Below the pieces are notes generated by a model. It searched no databases, was not told the origin of the DNA, and was given only the letters and a program-made list of their open reading frames with translations. Shown here piece by piece: positions 1 through 8,142 of a DNA stretch of 19,673 nucleotides. The stretch lies in contig PATI01000048.1 of NCBI GenBank assembly GCA_002712335.1, positions 1-19,673 on the forward strand, given 5' to 3'. The first letter of the stretch is position 1. Every line of letters begins with the position of its first letter. The DNA is from Rhodospirillaceae bacterium (lineage in GTDB: Bacteria > Pseudomonadota > Alphaproteobacteria > MPNO01 > UBA2964). Made by a program: the position numbers and the translations under genes.

Positions 1-2
1 AA

Positions 3-575
3 AATGGAAAGCTAATTGGTGTCCTACCAGATGGTGAAATGATGTTCCATTCTGACGGCGCTCACCGTTCGAGCCCTTACCGAGCAACAACCCTATATGG
101 GATCAAAATACCCTCTCGAGGTGGGGATACCTTGTTTGCAAATCTTTACAAGGCTTATGATGCGTTACCACTTAAAACTAAAACGCTAGTTGAAAATTTA
201 GTTACCCGTATCGTTTATGATTACGAAGCTGTTGACCGTGCCCATACTATTGCAGCGAACCCGGTGCTCCCTCGCGCGCGCCATTCCCTTGTCAAAGTCC
301 ACCCGAACACCGGGCAAAAAACACTCTACCTAAGTCGACTAATGACACAGGATATAGTCGATATGCCGGCCGCAGAAGGTGAAGACCTTCTACTTGAACT
401 ATTTGACCATTGCGAAAAACCGGAATTCGTATACGCTCACAAATGGAAAGTTAACGACCTTTTAATATGGGATAACCGCTGCTCTAATCATGCCCGCACC
501 GACTTTCCGCCAGACGAACAACGAATGTTGCGTCGCTATACAGTTAGTGAACCAGATGCTCCTGTAGAAAAATAG
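3..575 (+). CDS. TauD/TfdA family Fe(II)/2-oxoglutarate dioxygenase (5'-truncated by window edge)
   Basis: The reading frame is open back to base 3, so the start lies outside the window; the ATG codons at 36 and 39 are internal. About 190 residues of the C-terminal part are present. Seen: the iron-binding H-x-D of the family in FHSDGAHR (just after MM at the internal ATGs), the family segment GGDTLFANLYKAYDALP, the distal metal histidine in NRCSNHARTDFP, and the 2-oxoglutarate-binding arginine in RRYTVSEP near the C-terminus. All catalytic elements of this half are intact. Members oxidise substrates such as taurine, alkylsulfonates or aryloxyalkanoates using O2 and 2-oxoglutarate in the cytoplasm; the substrate cannot be told here. 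It converges on yajQ, 49 bases away, and may or may not belong to the aromatic cluster that follows. Confidence 0.9.
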   Translation, partial: NGKLIGVLPDGEMMFHSDGAHRSSPYRATTLYGIKIPSRGGDTLFANLYKAYDALPLKTKTLVENLVTRIVYDYEAVDRAHTIAANPVLPRARHSLVKVHPNTGQKTLYLSRLMTQDIVDMPAAEGEDLLLELFDHCEKPEFVYAHKWKVNDLLIWDNRCSNHARTDFPPDEQRMLRRYTVSEPDAPVEK

Positions 576-624
576 GAGCAACATTAAATTATTACCTTGC
601 TCAACAAAGCTGTCTTATTTTTAA

Positions 625-1110
625 TTAATCTCGAAAGTTTATATATTGTAACGGTTGGGCAAACTTTGATTCCCTTAACAAAGCCATCGTTGCCTGTAAA
701 TCATCTCTTTTCTTTCCAGTAACCCTTAATTCTGCCCCTTGGATTGCCACCTGCACTTTCTTCTTGGAAGTCTTGATGATTTTTACAATTTTCTGCGCAA
801 GTTCACGTTCTATTCCTTCTTTTATTAGAACACTTTGCCTCAAAGAGTTTCCGAACGCCTTTTCTGGTGTCTTAAATTCAAAATATCCCACCTCAACTTT
901 GCGTTTGGCTAGATGACCTCGGAGCAATTCCTGAACTTGCTTTAATTTAAGTTCATCATCAGCGAGTATTTGGAGAACTGAGTCGTTGCGTTCGATTGAA
1001 CACGAACTCCCTTTAAAATCAAATCGATTATTCATCTCTCGCATTGCACTTTGAATTGCATTATCAACTTCGGGAATTTTAATTCGGGAAACTATATCAA
1101 ATGACGGCAT
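625..1110 (-). CDS. yajQ: YajQ family nucleotide/cyclic-di-GMP-binding protein
   Basis: A full-length YajQ (DUF520) protein of 161 residues. Recognised from the start MPSFDIVSRIKIPEVDNAI, the RFDFKGS motif around residue 30, the FEFKTPEKA segment, a lysine-rich middle (KIVKIIKTSKKKVQVAIQG) and the C-terminal PLQYINFRD ending typical of the family. The family is a small cytoplasmic two-domain nucleotide-binding protein; in Xanthomonas a member binds cyclic-di-GMP and acts with a transcription factor. Two adjacent ATG codons exist (1113 and 1110); the GAGAGG ribosome-binding sequence lies only one base from the first and four from the second, and the family starts MPSF, so 1110 is chosen. The alpha/beta hydrolase gene ends 26 bases upstream, so the two are probably cotranscribed. 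It is the one gene here with no evident catabolic link. Confidence 0.95.
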   Translation of the reverse strand: MPSFDIVSRIKIPEVDNAIQSAMREMNNRFDFKGSSCSIERNDSVLQILADDELKLKQVQELLRGHLAKRKVEVGYFEFKTPEKAFGNSLRQSVLIKEGIERELAQKIVKIIKTSKKKVQVAIQGAELRVTGKKRDDLQATMALLRESKFAQPLQYINFRD

Positions 1111-1136
1111 CATTCCTCTCAGGTTTATTTTCTCAC

Positions 1137-1925
1137 TTAAATACTTGTTAGAAATTTAATTAATGCTGAATTAAACCCAGCTGGATTCTCCAAATTGGAG
1201 ATGTGGCCAGCAGCCGGTATAATCTCATGTTTCGCATTAGGAATTTTTTTGGCTGCTTCGGCGAGTGCCTCCGGCGGAGCCCCCTTGTCCTCGGCTCCAC
1301 CAATTATCAGGGTGGGTATGTCAATTTCCCCTAGTCGAGAGCCGAAAGATAATGTCTTTAATGCCTCACAACAACCGGCATGACCAATTTCATTTGTTGA
1401 CCTGATCATCGACCTTACTTTATCTAAGACTGCAATATTTTGATCTACCGATTCCTTGGTAAACCAACGCGAAATTGTTGACTCCACGAGCCCTTCCATT
1501 CCCTCCGATTCTGCGACATCAATTCGATGCTGAAAGTAGTTTTGGTAATCGGGGGGCGCATCAGGTCGCGAATCACAAGCAATCAAGCTCAAAAGCCTAT
1601 CGGCATGGTCTTGTGCCAGCCCATAGCCCATCATGCCGCCGATAGACAAACCACACCAATGAGTTTTTTCAATTCCAATGTGATCAAGTAAGGCTAGTGC
1701 ATCACCAATAATCATAGGAAAGGTGTAAGGTCCAGCGGGAGCAGCAGATTTACCTAAACCTCGATGATCATAGCGCAAGATCTGAAAATTCTCTTTCAAA
1801 ATTTCGGTCTGTTCATCCCACAGAGTCAAATTATTGCACAAGGCATGAGAAAAGGTTATCCATGGGTTACCTTCGGTACCGGAGGTCTCATAGTTAATAA
1901 TAGTGTTATTCACGTCTGCTTTCAC
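1137..1925 (-). CDS. alpha/beta hydrolase, 3-oxoadipate enol-lactonase (PcaD)-like
   Basis: 262 residues, the usual length for single-domain alpha/beta hydrolases. Seen: oxyanion region ITFSHALCNNLTLWDEQ near residue 25, RYDHRGLGKSAAP at 51-63, nucleophile elbow GLSIGG with Ser94, acid residue Asp213 in GGAEDKGAPP, and His241 in AAGHISNLENP, so the triad is complete. The arrangement and the segments PAGPYTF and SNLENP look most like PcaD, which opens 3-oxoadipate enol-lactone in the beta-ketoadipate pathway, but related esterases and C-C hydrolases look similar, so the substrate is uncertain. It starts with GTG at 1925, preceded by AGGAGAG about eight bases away on the minus strand. It is divergent from the UbiD gene and heads a two-gene unit with yajQ. 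Confidence 0.85.
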   Translation of the reverse strand: MKADVNNTIINYETSGTEGNPWITFSHALCNNLTLWDEQTEILKENFQILRYDHRGLGKSAAPAGPYTFPMIIGDALALLDHIGIEKTHWCGLSIGGMMGYGLAQDHADRLLSLIACDSRPDAPPDYQNYFQHRIDVAESEGMEGLVESTISRWFTKESVDQNIAVLDKVRSMIRSTNEIGHAGCCEALKTLSFGSRLGEIDIPTLIIGGAEDKGAPPEALAEAAKKIPNAKHEIIPAAGHISNLENPAGFNSALIKFLTSI

Positions 1926-1952
1926 TGCACTCTCTCCTATTTAATTTCACTT

Positions 1953-1981
1953 CAGATACTCGAGCAGAAGACTTATGTCCA
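1953..1981 (-). promoter_or_regulatory. possible promoter for the alpha/beta hydrolase-yajQ unit
   Basis: On the minus strand TGGACA (1981-1976) is followed after 17 bases by TATCTG (1958-1953), 28 bases before the GTG start. The -35 element matches sigma-70 consensus at five of six positions but the -10 element only at three of six. The 131-base gap to the UbiD start must carry promoters in both directions; I found no comparably good plus-strand pair. Confidence 0.25.
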
Positions 1982-2056
1982 CTACCCTTCTTGCGTTTTA
2001 GGCAAACGTCCCTTAGACAAACTCCATACTTTGAATCAAAATTGGAAATAATAACA

Positions 2057-3637
2057 ATGAGCACGGCACGAAAAGACGCTGCGCCTGGCAGCCCTACCGA
2101 AAAATTATATGATTTGCGCGGAACCCTAGACTACCTGAGAGAAGAAGGCGACCTCGTTGTAACAGACAAGGAAGTTGACCCTGATCTCGAAATTATTTCT
2201 TTGCAGAAGAAATTTGATGGCGGGGGCCCAATATTATTCAATAATATAAAAGGTAAGCCCAACAACCGTGTGGTTACAAACTTACTCAGTGACCAGAATT
2301 TAATAAATAAAATGTTTGGGTGGCCAGATAATGAAACTCGAACACGAATGACCGCTGATGCTATTCGCAACCCAATACCTCATGTTGTCATTGACCAAAA
2401 AGATGCTCCTGTGCAAGAGGTTGTTATAGAGAACCCGGAAAATGTAAATGACTTCATTGTTCCCGTGCGCCATACCGAGTTCGAACCAGAGCTAACCGTA
2501 GGTTCTGGAATTCGTTGTGTCACTGGGAAACACTTCGAAGGAGGTACTGACCTAGGTTACAATCGAATGAATTTTCGTTGGGGTAACATTGGGACGTTTC
2601 AGATTTCTCCTGGGTCACATATGTGGCAAGTCGTAAGTCGGTATTACAAATCAGATGAACCAGTTCCAATAACTGTTTGCTTTGGCGTCCCTCCTTCATG
2701 CACCATGCTGGCTGGCGCAGGCTTTGACTATGTGATTTTGCCAGAGGGGTGTGACGAGATCGCTGTTGCAGGTGCACTTCAAGGTTCACCTGTACGTATG
2801 GTTCAGGCGCGTACTGTAGATGCACTGGCGCTAGCAGATTCAGAAGTAGTATTAGAAGGCTACGTTTACCCAAGAGACCGACGCTTTGAAACGGCAGAAG
2901 CTGAAGAGTCTGGGATGCAAGGACGCCACCACTTTCATCCAGAATGGTCAGGGTATATGGGAAAAGCCTACAAAGCTCCCACCTTCCACTGTACCGCTGT
3001 AACAACGCGTTCTCCTGATACAAAGCCAATCATCTTTGCGCTTGGTGTGCATACAATGGATGAACACAACATCGATACAACCATCAGAGAGGCCGCAATT
3101 TATGAACTTTGCCAAAGAATGCAGCCGGGGATTGTTACAGACGTCAATATCCCTTACTGCATGACAGATTGGGGCGGTGCCATTATTCAAGTTAAAAAAA
3201 GAAGTAAGATTGACGAAGGTTGGCAACGTAACTTTTTGTCCGGCATATTGTCTACCTCTCAAGGGGCCCGCATAGCGATCGCTGTTTCTGAAGATACAGA
3301 TATTTATGACATGGATGACATCATGTGGTGTCTTACAACGCGGGTTAATCCCCATACTGATATTTTAAACCCACTTCCTGGTGGTCGGGGACAAACCTTT
3401 ATGCCTGCAGAACGGATGACAGCAGGGGATCGTGAATGGACGGCCTCCAATACCCGTTTTGAAGGTGGCATGGGAATAGACGCAACGGTACCCTACGGGT
3501 ACGAAGAAGATTTTCTCAGACCTCAATACCCGGTAGATAAAGTTGACGCAAAAAAATGGTTCACGGATGACGATATAGAAAATATGACAAAACGCATGCA
3601 TGGGTGGATGCATTCTCTAGCCAAATATGGTCGATAA
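2057..3637 (+). CDS. UbiD family (prenylated-FMN-dependent) decarboxylase
   Basis: 526 residues with UbiD features along the whole length: N-terminal LRGTLDYLREEGDLVV (19-35), GGGPILFNNIKG (55-66), the prFMN/metal-binding region DLGYNRMNFRW (165-175) and SPGSHMWQ (184-191), ILPEGCDEIAVAGALQGSP (227-245), the acidic catalytic segment SEVVLEGYV (262-270), and DVNIPYCMTDWGG (362-374). The family reversibly decarboxylates aromatic or alpha,beta-unsaturated acids in the cytoplasm using prenylated FMN made by UbiX; no ubiX is visible here. It resembles catabolic aromatic-acid members more than ubiquinone-pathway UbiD, judged mainly by its neighbours. An in-frame TTG at 1991 would add 22 residues of un-UbiD-like sequence; the ATG at 2057 with GGAA upstream is preferred. 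It is followed after 73 bases by the glutamine-synthetase-like gene. Confidence 0.93.
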   Translation: MSTARKDAAPGSPTEKLYDLRGTLDYLREEGDLVVTDKEVDPDLEIISLQKKFDGGGPILFNNIKGKPNNRVVTNLLSDQNLINKMFGWPDNETRTRMTADAIRNPIPHVVIDQKDAPVQEVVIENPENVNDFIVPVRHTEFEPELTVGSGIRCVTGKHFEGGTDLGYNRMNFRWGNIGTFQISPGSHMWQVVSRYYKSDEPVPITVCFGVPPSCTMLAGAGFDYVILPEGCDEIAVAGALQGSPVRMVQARTVDALALADSEVVLEGYVYPRDRRFETAEAEESGMQGRHHFHPEWSGYMGKAYKAPTFHCTAVTTRSPDTKPIIFALGVHTMDEHNIDTTIREAAIYELCQRMQPGIVTDVNIPYCMTDWGGAIIQVKKRSKIDEGWQRNFLSGILSTSQGARIAIAVSEDTDIYDMDDIMWCLTTRVNPHTDILNPLPGGRGQTFMPAERMTAGDREWTASNTRFEGGMGIDATVPYGYEEDFLRPQYPVDKVDAKKWFTDDDIENMTKRMHGWMHSLAKYGR

Positions 3638-3710
3638 TGGCGGAACTGTTTTGGATAGTAAAATTTAGTTACCTTGCGGGCCCATTAATAAATTAGGCAG
3701 AGGCACGGAT

Positions 3711-5198
3711 ATGAGCGGCGGATTTATCGAGCGCCATAACCTTTGGACTGACGAACAAAAATTCTGCTCTTTTGATCTCGAGCATAGATTAAAGTCAGAT
3801 AACATTAAGCTTGTCCGCATGGCATGGTCTGATAGTCATGGCAGCTCTCGCGTTAAAGAAGTTTCTGTACCTACTTTTCTCAATTCATTGACAAACGGCT
3901 ATAACATAAATGTTGCGACTTTTACTTTAGACGCAACCGGTGGTCGCGTCTTTAGGTCCTTCATTAAAGGCGGTGGAATGGGTTTAGATGAAATGACAGG
4001 ATCACCAAATTTAACAATAGTTCCTGACCCATTAACATATAGAGTTTTGCCATGGACAAATGGTCTGGCCTGGATCCTTTGTGACGAATATTTCGATAAT
4101 GGTGTACCTTTTCACTTCTCGAGCCGCCACCTTTTAAATAAACAATCCAAGCGTATTCAAAAAAAAAATATGGATCTTGTCATTGGACTAGAAGTAGAAT
4201 GGTACCTTCGTCGAATTGATAATGAAAAACTAACCACTCAAAACTCGGGTATCCCTGGTATTCGCGGAAGACCCATTGAAACCTCATCTGTTGAACCCGG
4301 ATATTCATATCACCTCGAAACAAATTTCGACCTCATGCAACCGATTTTAAGTACTCTTGCCGAAATTTATGAGGCACTCGAGCTGCCCCTGCGTTCAATC
4401 GAAAACGAATATGGTCCCGGCCAAATCGAATGTACTTTTGACCCTCTTCCGGTAACTTCAGCAGCTGACAACTTTATGCTATTTCGGACTGCGACGCGCC
4501 AAGTCTGTCGGCGACACGGCTATTTAGCGTCATTTATGTGTAAACCCGCATTTAAAGGGTATTGCCCTAGTGGATGGCATCTCCATCAGTCATTAGTAGA
4601 TTCCAACACCCGAAAAAATCTTTTCGCTTCCGAAGAAGAACAAAAAATATTATCACCCCTCGCTAAAAATTATATGGCCGGGTTATTGGAAAATGCTCCT
4701 GCATCAGTTGTTTTTGCAACTCCGACTGTCAATGGTTTTCGTCGTTTTACACCAAATTCTCTTGCACCCGATCGTGCGACATGGAGCCATGACCACCGTG
4801 GCACTATGATTCGCGTACTCGCTAATTCCGAGAAATACAATACACGGTTTGAAAATAGAATTGGTGAACCTGCGGCAAACCCTTATCTTTTTATGGCATC
4901 ACAAATTGTTGGGGGGTTAGATGGAATAAACCGTAATTTAAAACCCAGCGATGCTGACGATGCTCCATACGAAGCACCACGCACTTTACTTCCGAAATCA
5001 CTGGAAAATGCGCTGAATAAACTTGATAATAGCCAACTAATCCGTGAAGCATTTGGAGATACGTACGTCGACTACTATTTAGGCATTAAGAATGCAGAAT
5101 TAGATCGATACAATTCTTACACTCAAGAAAACGGCAATCAGGATGATGAAAATGGCATATCTCAATGGGAACAAAACGAATATTTTGATTTTTTCTAA
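3711..5198 (+). CDS. glutamine-synthetase-like ligase (candidate gamma-glutamyl-aromatic-amine or amine ligase)
   Basis: 495 residues covering both glutamine synthetase domains. The N-terminal beta-grasp part holds VRMAWSDSHGSSRVKEV (35-51). The catalytic part has GLEVEW (159-164), ENEYGPGQIE with Glu232/234/240 (231-240), GWHLHQS with His290 (288-294), NGFRRFTP (341-348), RATWSHDHRG (355-364) and ENRIGEPAANPYL (381-393), so the metal and ATP sites look intact. The adenylylation-site region of housekeeping GlnA is not evident. Such proteins join glutamate to ammonia or to other amines: TdnQ/AtdA1 (aniline), IpuC (isopropylamine) and PuuA (putrescine). Its position directly ahead of a two-subunit Rieske dioxygenase, 22 bases away, matches aniline clusters and favours an aromatic amine. 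GCAGAGG lies seven bases before the ATG. The substrate is inference. Confidence 0.88.
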   Translation: MSGGFIERHNLWTDEQKFCSFDLEHRLKSDNIKLVRMAWSDSHGSSRVKEVSVPTFLNSLTNGYNINVATFTLDATGGRVFRSFIKGGGMGLDEMTGSPNLTIVPDPLTYRVLPWTNGLAWILCDEYFDNGVPFHFSSRHLLNKQSKRIQKKNMDLVIGLEVEWYLRRIDNEKLTTQNSGIPGIRGRPIETSSVEPGYSYHLETNFDLMQPILSTLAEIYEALELPLRSIENEYGPGQIECTFDPLPVTSAADNFMLFRTATRQVCRRHGYLASFMCKPAFKGYCPSGWHLHQSLVDSNTRKNLFASEEEQKILSPLAKNYMAGLLENAPASVVFATPTVNGFRRFTPNSLAPDRATWSHDHRGTMIRVLANSEKYNTRFENRIGEPAANPYLFMASQIVGGLDGINRNLKPSDADDAPYEAPRTLLPKSLENALNKLDNSQLIREAFGDTYVDYYLGIKNAELDRYNSYTQENGNQDDENGISQWEQNEYFDFF

Positions 5199-5220
5199 TT
5201 GAAAACAATAAGAGGAAAAC

Positions 5221-6618
5221 ATGTCATCGAGTTCAAGTATCAGCAGCGATACAGCAATCCAAACAGGGGACGATCTTGATTACGATGGGTTGATATTTGA
5301 GGACCGAGTTCACCAACGACTCTATACAGATGAAACTATATTCCGTCAGGAAATGAATAAAATATTCGGCGGAGTTTGGGTTTACCTTGCTCATGAAAGT
5401 CAAATACCAGAAAACGACCACTTCGTTACTTCAAGGCTCGGTCTCCGCCCTATAATCGTTGTCAGGGACACCTCCGGTCATATTCGTGCCTTGTATAATC
5501 GATGTACTCACCGAGGTGCAACGGTTTGCCGGCATGCTCAAGGCAAGGCAAAATCGTTTGCTTGCCCCTACCATGGTTGGAGTTACTTCAATAGTGGAAA
5601 ACTTAGTGGGGTGCCATGGCCAGATGGATATGCAGATGATTTCTCAGACCCTAAATATAATTTAGCTCAGGTACCTCGTGTCAAATCCTACCGCGGGTTC
5701 ATTTTTGGCACTTTAAACCCGAAAATGCCGTCCCTCGAGGAATACTTAGGAGGAATAAAAAAACCCCTTGACCAATGGTTGGACCGACATCCTGGAGGAA
5801 AAATATCGTTTTGTGATGCCAATAGGCTTAAATTTAATGGAAACTGGAAATTGCTATATGATAATTCCGCAGACGGTTATCATGTAGTTTTCTCTCATCG
5901 TTCACTATTGGCAATGGAAAACCGGCTGGTTGAAGGAGAAGAAGAAGACAAAGGGATGGCTTACTATAAAACCAACCCCGATAATGCACCCTTTTATGTG
6001 AAGGTTTTCGAGAATGGGCACCATTATAAGGATAAACGTCCTGCGGTAGACACCAGCCCAGGCGGTTTATGGCGAATAGAGGGGCCTCACCCGGGCATGG
6101 AACATTATGAAGCTGCAATAAGACAAAAATTAGGTGATCGAGCCAATGCCGTCCTTGATCTTGCCTCCTCCGAACCTATCAACATTAACATATTTCCTAA
6201 CTTGCATATCTTGGGTAACCACGTTCAAGTTTCACAACCAATTTCGCTAAAGGAGACCGACACCACCTGGTGGGGGACAGCAGTCATTGACGAAGATGAT
6301 GAGCTTGGGGGATGTGTTGGCGCTGTAAATGCGCTCCGAATGCGAACTCAAGAGAGTTTTCCGAACTTTGGAGAGATAGACGATTTAATGAATTTCGAGC
6401 AAATTCAAACGGGACTTGCTGGAATTGAGGATGAATGGATCTATATGCATCGGGGGCTCGGTATTCCAGGGCGGATAAAACGAGATGATGATGGTTACTT
6501 AATCGGTCCACCCACTGATGAAGTTTTTCTGCGCGAGACGATGCAAGTATATAAAAACCTTATGAAAAGTGACCCAGAACTCGTTATAAAACGAGATATC
6601 GAGGAGAAAAGGTTTTAA
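5221..6618 (+). CDS. Rieske non-haem iron ring-hydroxylating dioxygenase, large (alpha) subunit
   Basis: 465 residues. The Rieske [2Fe-2S] ligands are Cys95-x-His97 (RCTHRGATVCRH) and Cys115-x2-His118 (CPYHGW). The mononuclear iron site is NSADGYHVVFSH with bridging Asp218 and ligands His221 and His226; the third ligand is probably Asp387 or Asp388 in GEIDDLMNFEQIQ. The segments VYLAHESQIP, VRDTSG and HRGATVCRH place it near the benzoate/anthranilate/aniline/cumate group. These enzymes add both atoms of O2 to an aromatic ring in the cytoplasm. It has a good AGAGGA ribosome-binding site five bases before the ATG and its stop TAA shares a base with the ATG of the small subunit. No reductase or ferredoxin gene is in the window, so electron supply must come from elsewhere. 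Confidence 0.95.
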   Translation: MSSSSSISSDTAIQTGDDLDYDGLIFEDRVHQRLYTDETIFRQEMNKIFGGVWVYLAHESQIPENDHFVTSRLGLRPIIVVRDTSGHIRALYNRCTHRGATVCRHAQGKAKSFACPYHGWSYFNSGKLSGVPWPDGYADDFSDPKYNLAQVPRVKSYRGFIFGTLNPKMPSLEEYLGGIKKPLDQWLDRHPGGKISFCDANRLKFNGNWKLLYDNSADGYHVVFSHRSLLAMENRLVEGEEEDKGMAYYKTNPDNAPFYVKVFENGHHYKDKRPAVDTSPGGLWRIEGPHPGMEHYEAAIRQKLGDRANAVLDLASSEPININIFPNLHILGNHVQVSQPISLKETDTTWWGTAVIDEDDELGGCVGAVNALRMRTQESFPNFGEIDDLMNFEQIQTGLAGIEDEWIYMHRGLGIPGRIKRDDDGYLIGPPTDEVFLRETMQVYKNLMKSDPELVIKRDIEEKRF

Positions 6619-7199
6619 TGCAACAGGACCCATCCCGCATTTCCTATTACGTTGGCGATGATTTTTATCAGTCATTAGTGGATAGTTTTAAAGATTGGCA
6701 CGATGAGGAGAGGCAAATAACCGACCCCTCTATAATTTTTCCTTGTCAAATTCTTCTTGAAAAGGAGGCAAGGTTGCTGGACCAAAACCGCCTCGATGAC
6801 TGGCTAAATCTCTATATCCCAGAATGTGTATATTGGGTCCCCGCCACGGCACCCGCTGGTGACCCTCGTGAAGAAATTGCGGTTTGCTTTGATGACCGCC
6901 GGCGTCTTGAAGACAGAATCTACAGATTGAAAAATGAATTTTCTTGGTCTCAGCAACCTAGATCGCGGACCGCCAGACTGGTGAACAACGTCACCGTATT
7001 CTCAACTGAGAACAAAAACGTTTTGATGATTTACACGACTTTCTTGATTACGGAATTTCAGGCTGGTGACAAGCGAACATACACTGGTTGGTATGGACAT
7101 AAAATTAGATCTAAAAATAATCAATGGGATATTGTCGCCAAACAGGTAAATTTAATAGATTGCGATCAAAACCTTCGAAATCTTAGCATCATTTTATAA
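6618..7199 (+). CDS. ring-hydroxylating dioxygenase, small (beta) subunit
   Basis: 193 residues of the SnoaL/NTF2-like small-subunit family: LLEKEARLLDQNRLDDWLNLY (about 49-69), YWVPATAP, EIAVCFDDRRRLEDRIYRL, then SRTARLVNNVTV and the C-terminal sheet YTGWYGHKIRSKNNQWDIVAKQVNLID. It binds no cofactor and structurally supports the alpha subunit, normally as alpha3beta3. The start overlaps the alpha stop by one base (TAATG) with GAGGAG upstream inside the alpha gene, so translation is probably coupled. It resembles BenB-type subunits. It ends the plus-strand run; the DsbA gene converges 70 bases further on, and that gap holds only weak hairpins. Confidence 0.93.
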   Translation: MQQDPSRISYYVGDDFYQSLVDSFKDWHDEERQITDPSIIFPCQILLEKEARLLDQNRLDDWLNLYIPECVYWVPATAPAGDPREEIAVCFDDRRRLEDRIYRLKNEFSWSQQPRSRTARLVNNVTVFSTENKNVLMIYTTFLITEFQAGDKRTYTGWYGHKIRSKNNQWDIVAKQVNLIDCDQNLRNLSIIL

Positions 7200-7269
7200 A
7201 ATTTGCGTTTTGATCGTCTGGTCAACTTAATATTTAAAGGCCCAAAATAATCAGGTTTTTAAGAAAACT

Positions 7270-8025
7270 TTATTTCGTCTTCTTGGCCCTTTCTTCTAGA
7301 ACAACTTGTTTTAAAGTCTCCAAATCAACGGCCCCGGGAATAACTTTTTCGCCAATCACAAAGACCGGTGTACCAGAAATGCCAAGGGCATTGGCAAGTT
7401 TATAATTCTTTTGCAATATATTTTTTATAGCAGAGCTCGCCATATCCTTGCGGAGCTTAGAATAATCGATTCCTAATGAATTTGCCAAAGAGGCAATACT
7501 GTCCAAATCAGTTCGGCCTGACATTAGTCCCTCATGAAACTTAATATACTTACCTTGCCGATTTGCAGCCAAGGCCGCCTTTGCTGCGACAACAGATTTC
7601 TGCCCGAGAATAGCGAACTCCTTATATACTATCCGAATATTCGGGTCGCTAGTTTGCAACGCCTTTAGAGTAGTTGCCGCGCGTTTACAGTATCCGCAGT
7701 TATAATCAAAGAACTCGACAACTGTGATATCTCCTTTGTGGTTTCCGCCAACCGGAGACGTATCATCCTCTACGAGTTCTTTCTTGTAAGTTTTTAAGGC
7801 TATTAAAACACGAGCCTTTTCCGATGCGGCTTCCTGCTCTTTCAAGTTTTTAATCGCCTGGCGAATAATAATTGGATTTTTGAGCAAATAATCCTTGATA
7901 ATAGTCTCAATAGCTTTCCGTTGATCAGACGAAATCGACGATTTAGGGGGGCTACTTTGTCCGTGAGAAGGAACCGAATAGAAGATTAGAGCTACCAAAA
8001 GCATTAAAGAACTATTCTTAATCAA
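7270..8025 (-). CDS. DsbA-family periplasmic thiol-disulfide oxidoreductase (TTG start)
   Basis: 251 residues with an N-terminal signal peptide (lysine at 3, hydrophobic stretch 7-18, likely cut near SHG-Q at 22), a charged helical linker (34-90), and a thioredoxin-fold domain with active site CGYC at 110-113 and the cis-proline loop SGTPVF (Pro220). This is the shorter DsbA/BdbD/ScsC-like type with an N-terminal helical extension, which oxidises or isomerises disulfides in the periplasm. The start is taken as TTG at 8025 because GGGAGG lies six to seven bases upstream and the result is a clean signal peptide; the in-frame TTG at 8070 has no such site and falls on the -10 region of a likely promoter. 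No partner DsbB is nearby. Its link to the catabolic genes is unclear; it follows the Pht5-like gene on the same strand. Confidence 0.9.
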   Translation of the reverse strand: MIKNSSLMLLVALIFYSVPSHGQSSPPKSSISSDQRKAIETIIKDYLLKNPIIIRQAIKNLKEQEAASEKARVLIALKTYKKELVEDDTSPVGGNHKGDITVVEFFDYNCGYCKRAATTLKALQTSDPNIRIVYKEFAILGQKSVVAAKAALAANRQGKYIKFHEGLMSGRTDLDSIASLANSLGIDYSKLRKDMASSAIKNILQKNYKLANALGISGTPVFVIGEKVIPGAVDLETLKQVVLEERAKKTK

Positions 8026-8030
8026 TAAAT

Positions 8031-8037
8031 TCCTCCC
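8031..8037 (-). promoter_or_regulatory. strong ribosome-binding site for the DsbA-family gene
   Basis: The minus strand reads GGGAGGA here, near-perfect anti-16S complementarity, six bases ahead of the TTG at 8025-8023 (counted from GGAGG). This decides the start and shortens the longest open frame by 15 residues. Confidence 0.8.
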
Positions 8038-8061
8038 ACTAACTCTCTCTTCATTCCAAGT

Positions 8062-8090
8062 TATATACAAATTTATTTTAATGATATCAA
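8062..8090 (-). promoter_or_regulatory. sigma-70-like promoter for the DsbA-family gene
   Basis: The minus strand has TTGATA (8090-8085; five of six to TTGACA), a 17-base spacer, then TATATA (8067-8062; four of six to TATAAT). Transcription would start near 8055 and leave a leader of about 30 bases with the GGGAGGA site. It lies downstream of the Pht5-like stop at 8143, so this gene can be expressed apart from the operon before it. Confidence 0.5.
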
Positions 8091-8142
8091 ATGGACTAAT
8101 GCCATCGGGAGCTCTTTTAGATAATTATTTAACTAAAGTTAG

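Noticed and set aside
576..602. Inverted repeat GAGCAA...TTGCTC between the dioxygenase and yajQ genes as a bidirectional terminator
   Set aside because: Only six base pairs with a 15-base loop and no directly following T-run on either strand.
1991..2056. N-terminal extension of the UbiD protein from the TTG at 1991
   Set aside because: No ribosome site before it and the added 22 residues do not look like UbiD; the ATG at 2057 is better.
2520..3355. Overlapping minus-strand frames of 169 and 135 codons inside the UbiD gene
   Set aside because: No recognisable protein family and they lie opposite a strongly conserved gene; chance frames.
7210..7225. Hairpin TTGATC-gtct-GGTCAA after the Rieske beta gene as a terminator
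   Set aside because: Six pairs including a G-T wobble, low G+C and no T-tract after it.
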